NCBI RefSeq assembly: GCF_019458805.1
Contig: NZ_JAIBOA010000032.1
Coordinates: 1 to 64,000, forward strand
Length of the DNA stretch: 64,000 nt
From: Actinomadura parmotrematis
GTDB lineage: Bacteria; Actinomycetota; Actinomycetes; Streptosporangiales; Streptosporangiaceae
Reading direction: 5' to 3'
In this document: piece after piece, positions 24,404 through 33,302 of the stretch
Position numbering within the stretch: position 1 is the stretch's first letter
Layout: the number at the start of each line of letters is the position of its first letter
Notes under the pieces: model-generated
Database searches by the model: none
Told to the model about the DNA's origin: nothing
Seen by the model: only the letters and a program-made list of their open reading frames with translations
Position numbers and translations under genes: made by a program

Positions 24404-25249
24404 TCAGTCCCCGGACGCGCCGTCGCCGCCGTCGCCGTAGTGCTCGTCGTGCTGCCGGCGCGGCGAGCACACCGACGCCGACGGGCACTGGCAGCGGCCG
24501 CCCGAGCTCAGCCGGACGGTGACGGTGTCGCCCGGCACGTTGCGGCCGACGACCTGCCCGCCGCCCTGCGGCGTCTCCACCCGCGACCCGAGCGCGGGCA
24601 TCCGCTCGTGCGCCTGCACGTACAGCGGGTGCTCGTACTTCAGGCAGCACATGAGCCGGCCGCAGGCGCCCGCGATGCGCAGCGGGTTGACGGGCAGGTC
24701 CTGCTCCTTGGCCATCCGCACCGAGACCGGCTCGAAGTCCTTCAGGAACGTCGCGCAGCACAGGTCGCGGCCGCACGGCCCGATGCCGCCCTGCAGCCGG
24801 GCCTCGTCGCGCGGGCCGACCTGCCGCAGCTCGACGCGGGCCCGCATGGCGCGGGCGAGGTCGCGGACCAGGGCGCGGAAGTCCACCCGCTGCGGCGCGG
24901 TGAAGTAGACCTTGAAGACCTCGGCCGCGTCCAGGTAGTCGATGCCGATGACCTTCATGGGCAGCCCGTGCTCGCGGATCAGCCGCTTGGCGATCGAGCG
25001 GCCCTCGGCGCGGCGGCGCCGGTTCGCCTCGTCGCGGCCGAGGTGCTCGGCGGTGGCGGGCCCGGCGCACACCGGCAGGCCGGCCACGTCGTCGGACACC
25101 CACTGCGGCGCCCACACGCACTCGGCGACCTCGGGGCCACCGTCGGTCGGGACGAGCACCTTGTCGCCGACGCGCGGGGAGTGCTCCCCGGGGTCGAGGT
25201 AGTAGAGCCGGCCGTACCTGGTGAAACTGACGGCCATCACCATGCCCAT
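24404..25249 (-). CDS. PSP1-domain protein, RicT/YaaT-like
   Basis: 281 aa with AGGGAG before ATG 25249. The PSP1 core (IGIDYLDAAEVFKVYFTA) and the diagnostic cysteines GPCGRDLCC and GACGRLMCCLKYEHPLY are present. In Bacillus RicT belongs to an Fe-S complex that modulates RNase Y and phosphorelay. Actinobacteria commonly keep it near holB and tmk, as here about 8-10 kb away. The tail is Cys/His-containing and disordered. Confidence 0.85.
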   Translation of the reverse strand: MGMVMAVSFTRYGRLYYLDPGEHSPRVGDKVLVPTDGGPEVAECVWAPQWVSDDVAGLPVCAGPATAEHLGRDEANRRRRAEGRSIAKRLIREHGLPMKVIGIDYLDAAEVFKVYFTAPQRVDFRALVRDLARAMRARVELRQVGPRDEARLQGGIGPCGRDLCCATFLKDFEPVSVRMAKEQDLPVNPLRIAGACGRLMCCLKYEHPLYVQAHERMPALGSRVETPQGGGQVVGRNVPGDTVTVRLSSGGRCQCPSASVCSPRRQHDEHYGDGGDGASGD

Positions 25250-25293
25250 GGATCCGCTCCCTCCGCCCGGGTACGCGCCTCCAACCTAACGCG

Positions 25294-26331
25294 TCACCAG
25301 GCCGCGTCGGAGAGGTCGGCGGCGGGGACCGCGGCGGGCGCCCCGGGGACGTAGAGGCGGCCGTCGGCGGCGCTCACCAGCAGGTGCCCGTTCGCGCGGC
25401 CGGCGTCCAGGCGGGTGAGGCCGCCCTCCAGGGGCCTGCTCCACACGTCCTTGGTGGGCTTGCCGGTGGACACCGAGTAGGCGCGGACGGTCGCGGCGGA
25501 CGCCGCGGGCACGCCCGCGAAGACGGTCGCGCCGTCGGGGCTGAGGACGGCGGGGCCGCCCTCGGGCAGCCTCAGCACGACCTTACTGGCCTTCAGGCTG
25601 CCGGCGGCGGCGCCGAGGGTGTCCAGGGTCCGCACCTGGGCGGCCTTGCCGGCGCCGGGCGTCCACACGAACGACAGGGTCGGGCCCGCCCACGACAGGC
25701 TGGTGATCCGCCCGGCGCCCCGGGCCGTCCACGCCTTGGTGCCGCCCGCCTTCGGGTCCAGCACCGCCAGGCGGGCGCCGCCGGACGCGGGGACGGCGTA
25801 GGCGATGCGGCCGTCGCCGCGGTTCACCGCCATGTCGGCGCCGGGGCGGGCGGCCGCGCTGATCGCGACGCCGGGGATCGGGGCGAGGGACGTCGGGCGG
25901 CCCTTGCCGTCCAGCCGCAGGCGCTGGAAGGCGACCTTGCCGGCGGACGCGGCGGCCACCACGTAGCTGCCGTCGCCGCCGCTCGCGATGCGCTGGAACC
26001 GCTGCCCGGGCGGGGCGGCCACCGGGACGCCGACGTCCTTGCCGGTGCCGATGTCGCGGACGACGAGCGCGGTGCCGGTGCGCCGGACGCCGACGACGTA
26101 GCGCGACTCGCCGCGCACCTTGCCGGCCGGGGCCTTCGCCGCGGCGACCTTCTCCGCGGCGACCTTGGCGCGGTGGTCGCGGTGCACGATCCGCTCGTGG
26201 TGGTGGACGAGGTCGAGCGCGCCGGACAGGCAGAGGCAGGCGCCCGCCGCGGCGCCGAGCGGCAGCAGGCCGCGCAGGCGGAAGAGGGGCGCGCGCCCCC
26301 GGGCCGGTCCCTCGGTGCTGCCGCCGTCCAT
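25294..26331 (-). CDS. Membrane-anchored beta-propeller-like protein
   Basis: 345 aa from ATG 26331, with GGAGAG 10 nt upstream; an in-frame TTG 18 bases earlier is less likely. One membrane helix (LLPLGAAAGACLCLSGALDL) precedes an Ala/Lys coiled segment and then repeated short strands of WD40/YncE character (DGSYVVAAASAGKVAFQRLR, DGRIAYAVPASGGARLAVLD, GHLLVSAADGRLYV). Probably a surface sensor or scaffold. No enzymatic motif seen. Confidence 0.65.
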   Translation of the reverse strand: MDGGSTEGPARGRAPLFRLRGLLPLGAAAGACLCLSGALDLVHHHERIVHRDHRAKVAAEKVAAAKAPAGKVRGESRYVVGVRRTGTALVVRDIGTGKDVGVPVAAPPGQRFQRIASGGDGSYVVAAASAGKVAFQRLRLDGKGRPTSLAPIPGVAISAAARPGADMAVNRGDGRIAYAVPASGGARLAVLDPKAGGTKAWTARGAGRITSLSWAGPTLSFVWTPGAGKAAQVRTLDTLGAAAGSLKASKVVLRLPEGGPAVLSPDGATVFAGVPAASAATVRAYSVSTGKPTKDVWSRPLEGGLTRLDAGRANGHLLVSAADGRLYVPGAPAAVPAADLSDAAW

Positions 26332-26420
26332 GGGGTGTTCGCTCTCCAACCTCTCGCGGTGCGTGGCCCGTCGTTTCTATCTCATCCCGGGCGGGACAAA
26401 CACCCATGTTGGCGCATTTA

Positions 26421-27224
26421 TCACCCTGAAAGGTTCCTGACCGCCTCGTCCACCCGGCCCGCGTAGGCCGCTCCGTACAGGACCGTGTGGACGAGCAGCG
26501 GGTGCAGCAGGTGCAGCGGCGTCCGCTCGCGCCAACCGGCGGCGGGCGGGGCGGTTTCGGCGTAGGCGGCGAGGACAGTGGCCAGGTGCGGGAGGCCGAA
26601 CAGGCCGAGCATCGCGAGGTCGGTCTCGCGGTGGCCGCCGTGCGCGGCGGGGTCGATGAGGACGGCGCCGCCCGTGGTCCACATCACGTTCCCGGACCAC
26701 AGGTCGCCGTGGATGCGGGCCGGTCCCTCCTCGGGCCCGGCGAGGTCGCCGATCCGCTCCAGGACGCGCTCGACGCGGCGGGTGAGGCCGGGGCCGAGCG
26801 TCCCGGCGGCCCGGCGCAGGTAGGGCGCGAGGCGGCGCTCGGCGTACCAGCGCGACCAGGGGCCGCCGTCCGGGGTGTTGTCGAGGTCGAGATCGGCGAT
26901 CTTGCCCGGCCAGGGGGCGCCGTAGCGATCGGGGCGGGCCAGGTGGAGGAGGGCGAGGTCGCGTCCGAAGCGCTCGGCGGCCTCCCGCGTCGGGGCTGTC
27001 TCCTCCAGCCAGGGCAGGACGAGGTGGTCGCCGGCGACCTCCAGGACGTCCGCGACGGGCGCCCGCGGACCGGCCTCCTTCAGCCAGCGCAGGCCGGCCG
27101 CCTCCGCCGCGAAGACGTCGCCGGCGCCGCGGGCGCGCTTGACGAACACCTGGCGGCCGTCGCCGGTCACCGCCTGATGCAGCGTCCAGGAGTGGCTGGA
27201 GCCGAGGTCGCGGACATCACGCAC
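26421..27224 (-). CDS. Fructosamine-kinase-family protein
   Basis: 267 aa from GTG 27224. It has an N-terminal lobe with VFVKRA (ATP Lys), a catalytic loop RIHGDLWSGNVMW and metal site LIDPAAHGGHRETDLAML, as in fructosamine/ketosamine 3-kinases. These repair glycated amines by phosphorylating the sugar. The first 8 bases overlap the end of the LMW-PTP gene, a pairing common in bacteria. Confidence 0.85.
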   Translation of the reverse strand: MRDVRDLGSSHSWTLHQAVTGDGRQVFVKRARGAGDVFAAEAAGLRWLKEAGPRAPVADVLEVAGDHLVLPWLEETAPTREAAERFGRDLALLHLARPDRYGAPWPGKIADLDLDNTPDGGPWSRWYAERRLAPYLRRAAGTLGPGLTRRVERVLERIGDLAGPEEGPARIHGDLWSGNVMWTTGGAVLIDPAAHGGHRETDLAMLGLFGLPHLATVLAAYAETAPPAAGWRERTPLHLLHPLLVHTVLYGAAYAGRVDEAVRNLSG

Positions 27225-27708
27225 GCCCGTCCCGCTCCTTCAGGCCGGCGCGGATCGCGTCCAGCAGGCCGGGCATCGCGGCCTCGACAAGAGTCAGAAC
27301 GTCGTCGAAACCGGCGTCGTCGCCGTAGTAGGGGTCGGGGACGTCCAGGTCGCCGGCCGCGTCCGGGTCGTACTCGCGCAGCAGGTGGATCTTCGCGGCG
27401 GCGTCGCGGTCCGGCGCGAGGGCGTGCAGCTCGGCGCGGTGCCCGGCGTCCAGCGCGACGATCAGGTCGTAGCGGTCGAACCAGCCGTCCCCGAACTGCC
27501 GGGCGGTGTGCGCCGACGCGTACCCGGCGCGGCGGAGCGCGGCGACGGTGCGCGGGTCGGCGCCGTCGCCCGCGTGCCAGCCGCCGGTGCCGGAGCTGTC
27601 CACCTCGACGTCCAGGCCCTCCTCCTCGGCGTGGCGGCGGAGGACGGCCTCGGCCATGGGCGAGCGGCAGATGTTGCCGGTGCAGACGAAGGTGACGCGG
27701 TAGCTCAT
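27217..27708 (-). CDS. Low-molecular-weight protein tyrosine phosphatase
   Basis: 163 aa. The P-loop CTGNICRSPMAE lies at residues 9-20 and the general acid in DVPDPYYGDD near 130. The start is ambiguous: ATG 27708, or ATG 27717 three codons earlier. LMW-PTPs remove phosphate from tyrosine or act on arginine phosphate. Probably partners the overlapping fructosamine-kinase gene, since removal of sugar phosphate is a suggested linked repair step. Confidence 0.88.
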   Translation of the reverse strand: MSYRVTFVCTGNICRSPMAEAVLRRHAEEEGLDVEVDSSGTGGWHAGDGADPRTVAALRRAGYASAHTARQFGDGWFDRYDLIVALDAGHRAELHALAPDRDAAAKIHLLREYDPDAAGDLDVPDPYYGDDAGFDDVLTLVEAAMPGLLDAIRAGLKERDGRA

Positions 27709-27913
27709 GCCTCCCATCGTGCCCGCCGATACCGGTGGCCCGGCGGGCGGGCGGCGCGCCGCGCCGCCCACGTCCACGCGGGGACGGCCCGGGACGTCCG
27801 GGTCGCCTCCCTGCTCCCCGGCGACCTCGGCCTGCCGTCGCCGCTGCCCTACCTGCCCGCTCCGGCCGCCGGTCCGTGACGGGCGGGCGGCCGGCACGGC
27901 ACACTGATCATCC

Positions 27914-28315
27914 ATGGATGCGCTCCTGAGCGAGGACTGGCTCAAGCAGACCGTCGACCTGCTGGTGCGGCTCGTCGAGCTGGCCGGCGCCGTCGTGATC
28001 TTCGTGGGGGCGGCGGTGGCGTTCGCCCGCTTCCTCGTCACGGCGGTGCGGACCCGCGACGCCGAGCGCTTCGTCCCGGTGCGCCTGAACCTCGGCCGCT
28101 TCCTCGCCCTCGGCCTGGAGTTCCAGCTCGCCTCCGACATCCTGCGCACGGCGATCGCGCCGACGCTGCGCGAGATCGGCGAGCTGGCCGCGATCGCCGC
28201 CATCCGGACGGCGCTGAACTACTTCCTCGGCCGCGAGATCAAGGAGGAGCGCAGCGAGCTCGCCAAGGCCGCCGCAGCGGCCTCCGGGGCGACCTCGGCG
28301 GCTCCCCCGGAATGA
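27914..28315 (+). CDS. DUF1622 membrane protein
   Basis: 133 aa. Two to three hydrophobic stretches and the signature LGRFLALGLEFQLASDILRT, then IRTALNYFLGREI, identify DUF1622. Role unknown; such proteins are small inner-membrane proteins. Its last 4 bases overlap the start of the next gene. Confidence 0.85.
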   Translation: MDALLSEDWLKQTVDLLVRLVELAGAVVIFVGAAVAFARFLVTAVRTRDAERFVPVRLNLGRFLALGLEFQLASDILRTAIAPTLREIGELAAIAAIRTALNYFLGREIKEERSELAKAAAAASGATSAAPPE

Positions 28316-28557
28316 CCGCGCTGCTGCAGCTCGCCGCGCTCTGCTGCGTCGTCGCGGGCCTGGTCGCGGGCGGCGCCGTCGGGCTCGCCACCCGCAGCCT
28401 GCGGGCGGGGCTGCCGGTCGCCCTGGACTTCTGGCTGGCCGCCGGGCTGCTGCGCCTCGGCGCCGACCCCGGCTGGACGTCCCTGCTCGCCACCGCCGCG
28501 ATCGTCGCCGTCCGCCGCCTCGTCACCTGGTCCCTCGGCACCGCCCGCACCCGCTGA
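28312..28557 (+). CDS. Small membrane protein paired with DUF1622
   Basis: 81 aa, ATGA-coupled. It has three hydrophobic stretches (LAALCCVVAGLVAGGAVG, VALDFWLAAGLLRLG, LLATAAIVAVRRLVTW) and no soluble domain. The tight overlap suggests a heteromeric membrane complex with the DUF1622 protein; this is inference. Confidence 0.7.
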   Translation: MTALLQLAALCCVVAGLVAGGAVGLATRSLRAGLPVALDFWLAAGLLRLGADPGWTSLLATAAIVAVRRLVTWSLGTARTR

Positions 28558-28563
28558 CGGAAC

Positions 28564-29091
28564 TCAGCGGTAGACGACCACCGACTCCACGCCGGGCCGG
28601 CCGAGCAGCGCCCGGGCGAGCCGCTGCGCGTCGTCCTGGGTGGCCACCCGCGCCCAGATGAGGTTGCTCCCCTTCTTCGGGGCGATCTCGTAATCGGCCT
28701 TGGCGTCGATGCTCCGCACGTACGCGAACGTCTGGAGTTCGTTCAGGAGCCGCTTCCGATCGTTCTCCGTGGCGGGGGAACGGCGGCAGCGGGGAACGGT
28801 GGACTTTCTCCCGCAGAGGACGATGCTGACCCTGACCTCGGCGGCCGGGGTCGCCGACGGGGTCGGCGAGGAGCCGCCCGCGGCAGGCCGGGCGTCGTGG
28901 CCGGCGGGGCCGAGCAGCGTACCGCCGGCGATCACGGCGGCGGCCGCGGCGGCGGAGAGCAGGGCGACGGGGGCCTTCCAGCGGCGGCGCGCCCCGCCGG
29001 GGGTCAGGGTCGGGTCCGCGACGTCGGCGGGGCCGATCGTGTCGCCGGCGGCGCGGAGGGCGTCGGCGAGCCGGGCTTCGGTGCTGTTCAC
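28564..29091 (-). CDS. Membrane partner of the ECF sigma factor, FtsX-like outer domain
   Basis: 175 aa from GTG 29091, which overlaps the sigma stop as GTGA. A short cytoplasmic part, one membrane helix (LLSAAAAAAVIAGGTLLG), a Pro/Ser linker and an outer domain starting VSIVLCGRKS follow, with a Cys pair and a terminal GRPGVESVVVYR resembling the FtsX extracellular domain. Likely an anti-sigma or sensor protein for the upstream sigma factor, although the cytoplasmic part is very short and lacks a zinc anti-sigma motif. Confidence 0.65.
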   Translation of the reverse strand: MNSTEARLADALRAAGDTIGPADVADPTLTPGGARRRWKAPVALLSAAAAAAVIAGGTLLGPAGHDARPAAGGSSPTPSATPAAEVRVSIVLCGRKSTVPRCRRSPATENDRKRLLNELQTFAYVRSIDAKADYEIAPKKGSNLIWARVATQDDAQRLARALLGRPGVESVVVYR

Positions 29092-29609
29092 TGGTCGTCT
29101 CCGAGCAGGCGGCCGAGCGCGGCGAGCGCCCGGGAGGTGGTCGACTTGACGGTGCCGCGGCTGACGCCCATCGCGGCGGCGATCTCCTGCTCCGACAGCC
29201 CGGAGAAGTAGCGCAGCACGAGCGCCTCGCGCTGCCGGGCCGGCAGCCGGGCCAGGGCGGCCAGCACCTCCCGGCGCTCCTCCCCGACGAGCGCGGCGGT
29301 TTCGGCCGACCACACCGCGGGCTGGTGCGTCACGCGCAGCGGGCGCCGCCGTGCGCGGAGCGCGTTGCGGCAGCCGTTCAGGACCGCCGAGCGCACGTAG
29401 TTCAGGGCCCTCTCGCGGTCCTCGATGTGCCCCCATCTCCGGTAGAGGCCCGTGAACGCGTCCTGCACGACGTCCTCGGCGGTCTGCCGGTCCCCCACCA
29501 TGACGAACGCCAGGCGCGTGAGGCCGAGCGCGTGCCCGCGGTAGAGGTCGGTGACGGCCGGGGCCGCGTCGTCGCGGGCGCGCGCCATCGTCAACACTTC
29601 ACCATCCAT
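29088..29609 (-). CDS. SigE-type ECF sigma factor
   Basis: 173 aa. Region 2 (LTRLAFVMVGDRQTAEDVVQ) and region 4 (LARLPARQREALVLRYFSGL, SEQEIAAAMGVSRGTVKS) are clear and close together, as in the SigE-like family of actinobacteria. ATG 29609 is used; an internal ATG seven codons later is possible. Probably regulated by the overlapping membrane-protein gene. Confidence 0.9.
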   Translation of the reverse strand: MDGEVLTMARARDDAAPAVTDLYRGHALGLTRLAFVMVGDRQTAEDVVQDAFTGLYRRWGHIEDRERALNYVRSAVLNGCRNALRARRRPLRVTHQPAVWSAETAALVGEERREVLAALARLPARQREALVLRYFSGLSEQEIAAAMGVSRGTVKSTTSRALAALGRLLGDDQ

Positions 29610-29714
29610 GCCCCAGAGACACCGTGCGGCCGTCCGGGTTGCCCGATCCGCCGGACTTTAGCGGGCCGCCCGGCGGCCCGCCGGTCACCCACCGTAGGAT
29701 GATCATTACTTAAG

Positions 29715-31190
29715 GTGCGTCGAGCGTGGTGGGACGAGGTGGACAGACCGGTCCGGTACCTGTGTACGTGCTTGTTCGGCTCGGTGCGCTGCCGCGTCAC
29801 CGTGCTCACCGTCGCCGCCGCCGCGGCCGTGCTCGGCCTCGGCCTCGCGCTGACGGTCACGGTGCTGGACCGGGCCGCCGACGACCGCGCCTGGGACAAG
29901 GTCCGCCGCACCGCCGAGCGCGTCGTCGCCGACATCCACGGCGCCCCGCTGCCCGCCCCGCCGCCGCTGCCCGGCCCGCGCGGCACCCGGGAGCCCGTCC
30001 CGGCGCCGCCCGAACCGGCCGAGCCGCGCCGCGGCGAGGCCGACCTCATCCAGGTCATCGGCGGGAACGGCGCCGTGCTCGCCGCCAGCGCGCGCCTCCA
30101 GGGCTGCCCCGCGCTGCTCGGCCCGGACGTGACCGAGGAGGGCAACGCGCTGGTCGTCACGGAGATCCACCGGTCCTTCCTGCGGTACCGCGCCGTCGTC
30201 ATCGGCACGCACGCGCACGGCACCCTCTTCGGCGACCGGGTGATGGTGTTCGCCGCCGAGGAGCGCCCGCCGCAGCTCGACGGCTGGGCCGACCGGCTGA
30301 CGGTCCTCGCCCTGCTCGCCTGCCTGCTCGCGCTGACCGGCCTCTGGACGTGGCGGGTCACCGGGACGACGCTGGAGCCGGTCGAGGAGATCCGCGCCCG
30401 CCTCGCCCACATCACCGGCACGAGCGACCTCGCCGAGCGCGTCCCCTGCGACGGCGGCGGCGCCCGCGAGTTCGCCGGGCTGACCGCGACCGTCAACGAC
30501 ACCCTCGCGCGCCTCCAGGCCGCGACCGACCGCGAGCGGCGGTTCGTCTCCGACGCCTCGCACGACCTGCGCAACCCCATCGCCGGGCTGCTCGCCTGCC
30601 TGGAGAACGCGGTGGAGGAGCCCGACCCCGACGTGCTGCGCGCCGGCGTGCGGACCGCGATCGGCGACGTGGAGCGGCTCGACGAGATCGTGAACGACCT
30701 GCTGGTGCTGTCCCGGCTGGACGCCTGCGCCCCCGTCCCCGAGGAGCGCCTCGACCTCGCCGCGCTCGCCGCCCGCGAGCTGGAGCGCCGCCCCGCCGGC
30801 CGCGTCCCGATCGAGGCGCGCCTGACTCCCGGCGCCCTCGTCACGGCGAGCCCGCTCCGTCTCGCGCGGCTGCTGAACAACCTGCTCGGCAACGCCGAAC
30901 GGCACGCCGCGTCGCGCGTCGTCCTCACCGTCCGCGCGGACGGGGACGGCGTCGTCGCCGAGGTCGCCGACGACGGCGCGGGCATCGCGCCGGACGCCCG
31001 CGAGCGCGTCTTCGAGCGGTTCGCCCGGCTCCCCGAGTCCCGCGACCGCGACCCGGGCGGCACGGGCCTCGGCCTGCCCATCGCCCGCCAGATCGCCGAA
31101 ACCTACGGCGGCACCCTCACCCTCATCGGCGGCACCGCCGACCTGCCGGGCGCGCACTTCGTCCTCCGCCTGCCGTCCGCGCCGTCCTGA
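29715..31190 (+). CDS. Orphan sensor histidine kinase
   Basis: 491 aa from GTG 29715. Two membrane helices flank an extracytoplasmic Pro-rich sensor region. A HAMP segment is followed by the phospho-acceptor DASHDLRNPI (His about 282), N box LLNNLLGNAERHA, and G boxes DDGAGIAP and GGTGLGLPIA. All kinase motifs are intact. No response regulator is encoded on either side, which is unusual. A TAGGAT at 29695-29700 could be its -10, giving an almost leaderless mRNA. Confidence 0.88.
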   Translation: MRRAWWDEVDRPVRYLCTCLFGSVRCRVTVLTVAAAAAVLGLGLALTVTVLDRAADDRAWDKVRRTAERVVADIHGAPLPAPPPLPGPRGTREPVPAPPEPAEPRRGEADLIQVIGGNGAVLAASARLQGCPALLGPDVTEEGNALVVTEIHRSFLRYRAVVIGTHAHGTLFGDRVMVFAAEERPPQLDGWADRLTVLALLACLLALTGLWTWRVTGTTLEPVEEIRARLAHITGTSDLAERVPCDGGGAREFAGLTATVNDTLARLQAATDRERRFVSDASHDLRNPIAGLLACLENAVEEPDPDVLRAGVRTAIGDVERLDEIVNDLLVLSRLDACAPVPEERLDLAALAARELERRPAGRVPIEARLTPGALVTASPLRLARLLNNLLGNAERHAASRVVLTVRADGDGVVAEVADDGAGIAPDARERVFERFARLPESRDRDPGGTGLGLPIARQIAETYGGTLTLIGGTADLPGAHFVLRLPSAPS

Positions 31191-31204
31191 CGCGCGCCCC
31201 CGGC

Positions 31205-31996
31205 TCAGTCCACGAACACGCGCGCCTCGGCGTATTCCACGATCCCCGCCGGTTCGGGCGGTTCCAGCAGCATGGCGGCGATGCGCTCCGCGGCCGGATC
31301 GCCCGACGCGCGGGCCCGGTCGATGGCCTCCGCGACGTCGTAGCGGGACGCCCGCAGCTCGACGTCCGGGCCGAGCAGCGCCCAGTGGGCCGTGCCTGGC
31401 TCCCCGTCGTGGAACGGCAGGCCGACGCTGCCGGGGCCCACGCTGCGTCGCCCGGCGACCCGCCGGTCGAACTGAAGGTGCGTGTGCCCGGTCACCAGGA
31501 CGCGCGCGGAACCGGCGAGCTCCGCAAAGCGCTCCGCGGGCGTCCCGGGAGTCACCGCCTCGTGGTCGCTGCGCGGCGAGCCGTGGCAGAAGCGCACCGG
31601 CCCGAGCCCCGCCACGTCCACGACGACGCTGAACGGCAGGCTCTCCAGGAACGCCGCCGCGCGCGGCGAGTGCAGGCCCGGCAGCCAGCCCTCCCGGGCG
31701 GTCGCGACGGGACGGCCGCCCGCGCGGATCTCGGTGACGCAGCGGTCGGCGTTGCCGCGCACGCAGAGCGCCCGCCCGCCGAGCCCGGCGATCAGCTCGT
31801 GGGCGCGTTCGGGCTCGGGCCCCCACGTCAGGTCGCCGCAGAGCACGACGAGGTCGGCCGACCGCACGTCCGGCTCGGCGAGGACCGCCTCGAACGCGGG
31901 CACGTTGGCGTGCACGTCCGCCAGCACCGCCACCCGTCCCACCGGGCCGTGGACGGCCGGCTCGCCCTCCCAGGGCGCGGGCCCGAACAGCCTCAT
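31205..31996 (-). CDS. Metallophosphoesterase
   Basis: 263 aa, with GGGAGG before ATG 31996. Calcineurin-like metal motifs are in order: LADVHAN, LCGDLTWG, VRGNADR, FCHGSPRSD and TGHTHLQ. The protein is YfcE/DR1281-like in length, probably a cytoplasmic phosphodiesterase of unknown substrate. It is divergent from the phosphate transporter gene. Confidence 0.88.
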   Translation of the reverse strand: MRLFGPAPWEGEPAVHGPVGRVAVLADVHANVPAFEAVLAEPDVRSADLVVLCGDLTWGPEPERAHELIAGLGGRALCVRGNADRCVTEIRAGGRPVATAREGWLPGLHSPRAAAFLESLPFSVVVDVAGLGPVRFCHGSPRSDHEAVTPGTPAERFAELAGSARVLVTGHTHLQFDRRVAGRRSVGPGSVGLPFHDGEPGTAHWALLGPDVELRASRYDVAEAIDRARASGDPAAERIAAMLLEPPEPAGIVEYAEARVFVD

Positions 31997-32072
31997 GATC
32001 GCCTCCCGCCTGTTCCGCCATTGTTCACCTCCGGGCGCGCGAGGGCACGGGACGGACGGGCATCAGCCGGAC

Positions 32073-33302
32073 ATGGACGTGACCACGCTCGGCCTCGTCG
32101 GGCTCATCGCACTGGCCCTGCTGTTCGACTACACCAACGGATTCCACGACTCGGCCAACTCGGTGGCCACCGTCATCGCGACGCGGGTGCTGCGGCCCCG
32201 CTTCGCCGTCGCCTGGGCGGCGTTCTTCAACTTCGTCGCCTTCCTCATCTTCGGGACGGCGGTCGCGAACACCGTCGGCTCGACCGTGAAGACCGAGTTC
32301 TTCAGCCAGCCCGTGGTGTTCGCCGCCCTGCTCGGCGCGATCACCTGGAACTACGGGTCCTGGCACCTCGGGCTGCCGACCAGCTCCTCGCACGCCCTCA
32401 TCGGCGGCCTCGTCGGCGCGGGCCTCGCCGCCGGCGGCACCGAGGCGATCAAGGCGGCGAGCGTGCGGAAGGCGCTCGTCTTCATGGTCGTCTCGCCGAT
32501 CGCCGGGATGCTCATCGGCGCCGTCCTCATGCTGGTCCTTCGGCTCGTCCTGCGCGGCCGCGACGTCGAGCGCACCGAGCGCGGGTTCCGGTGGGCGCAG
32601 CTCGCCTCGTCGGCGGCCGTCTCCCTCGGCCACGGCGGCAACGACGCGCAGAAGACGATGGGCGTCATCGCCGCGCTGCTCGTCGCGACCGGCCACCTCA
32701 CCGAGCACGGGGGCAAGCTCGACGTGCCGTTCTGGGTGGCGGTGTGCGCGGCGACCGCGATCGCCCTCGGCACCTACTCGGGCGGCTGGCGGATCGTGCG
32801 GACCATGGGCATGGACATCACCGCGCTCCGCCCCGTCAGCGGCTTCACCGCCGAGACCGCCGCGGCCGCCGCGCTGTTCGGCTCGACCGCCGCCGGCGCC
32901 CCCGTCTCCACCACCCACACCGTCTCCGGGGCGATCACCGGCGTCGGCACCGCCAACTCCGGCGCCACGGTCAGCTGGCGGATCTTCGGCCGGATGTCGA
33001 TCGCGTGGATCCTCACCATCCCGGTCGCCGCGCTCATCGGCGCCCTCGCCTACTGGGGCACCACGATGGGCCCGAACCCCGTCGGCGCCGTCGTCATGGG
33101 CGCCTACCTGCTCGTCCTCGCCGCCCTCGTCGCCGTGTCGCTGCGCACCTCGCCGAAGGCGGACGACGTGGCGCCCGCCACCGGCGAGGAGATCGCGTTC
33201 CCGCTGCGGCCCGGCGCCGGGTCGGTCATCGGGTCCGCCCCGGACCGCTCCCCCGAGCCGGAGCGGCCGCGCGCCAAGGTCACCGCCGGCCAGCCGTTGT
33301 GA
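32073..33302 (+). CDS. PiT-family inorganic phosphate transporter
   Basis: 409 aa from ATG 32073. The duplicated PiT signatures are visible: FDYTNGFHDSANSVAT near the N-terminus and LGHGGNDAQKTMGVIAALL in the middle. PTSSSHALIGGLVGAG and PVSTTHTVSGAITGVG form the second pair. Around ten membrane helices. A low-affinity, proton-coupled phosphate importer. A divergent phosphoesterase may be functionally linked. The last 23 bases overlap the convergent holB. Confidence 0.92.
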   Translation: MDVTTLGLVGLIALALLFDYTNGFHDSANSVATVIATRVLRPRFAVAWAAFFNFVAFLIFGTAVANTVGSTVKTEFFSQPVVFAALLGAITWNYGSWHLGLPTSSSHALIGGLVGAGLAAGGTEAIKAASVRKALVFMVVSPIAGMLIGAVLMLVLRLVLRGRDVERTERGFRWAQLASSAAVSLGHGGNDAQKTMGVIAALLVATGHLTEHGGKLDVPFWVAVCAATAIALGTYSGGWRIVRTMGMDITALRPVSGFTAETAAAAALFGSTAAGAPVSTTHTVSGAITGVGTANSGATVSWRIFGRMSIAWILTIPVAALIGALAYWGTTMGPNPVGAVVMGAYLLVLAALVAVSLRTSPKADDVAPATGEEIAFPLRPGAGSVIGSAPDRSPEPERPRAKVTAGQPL

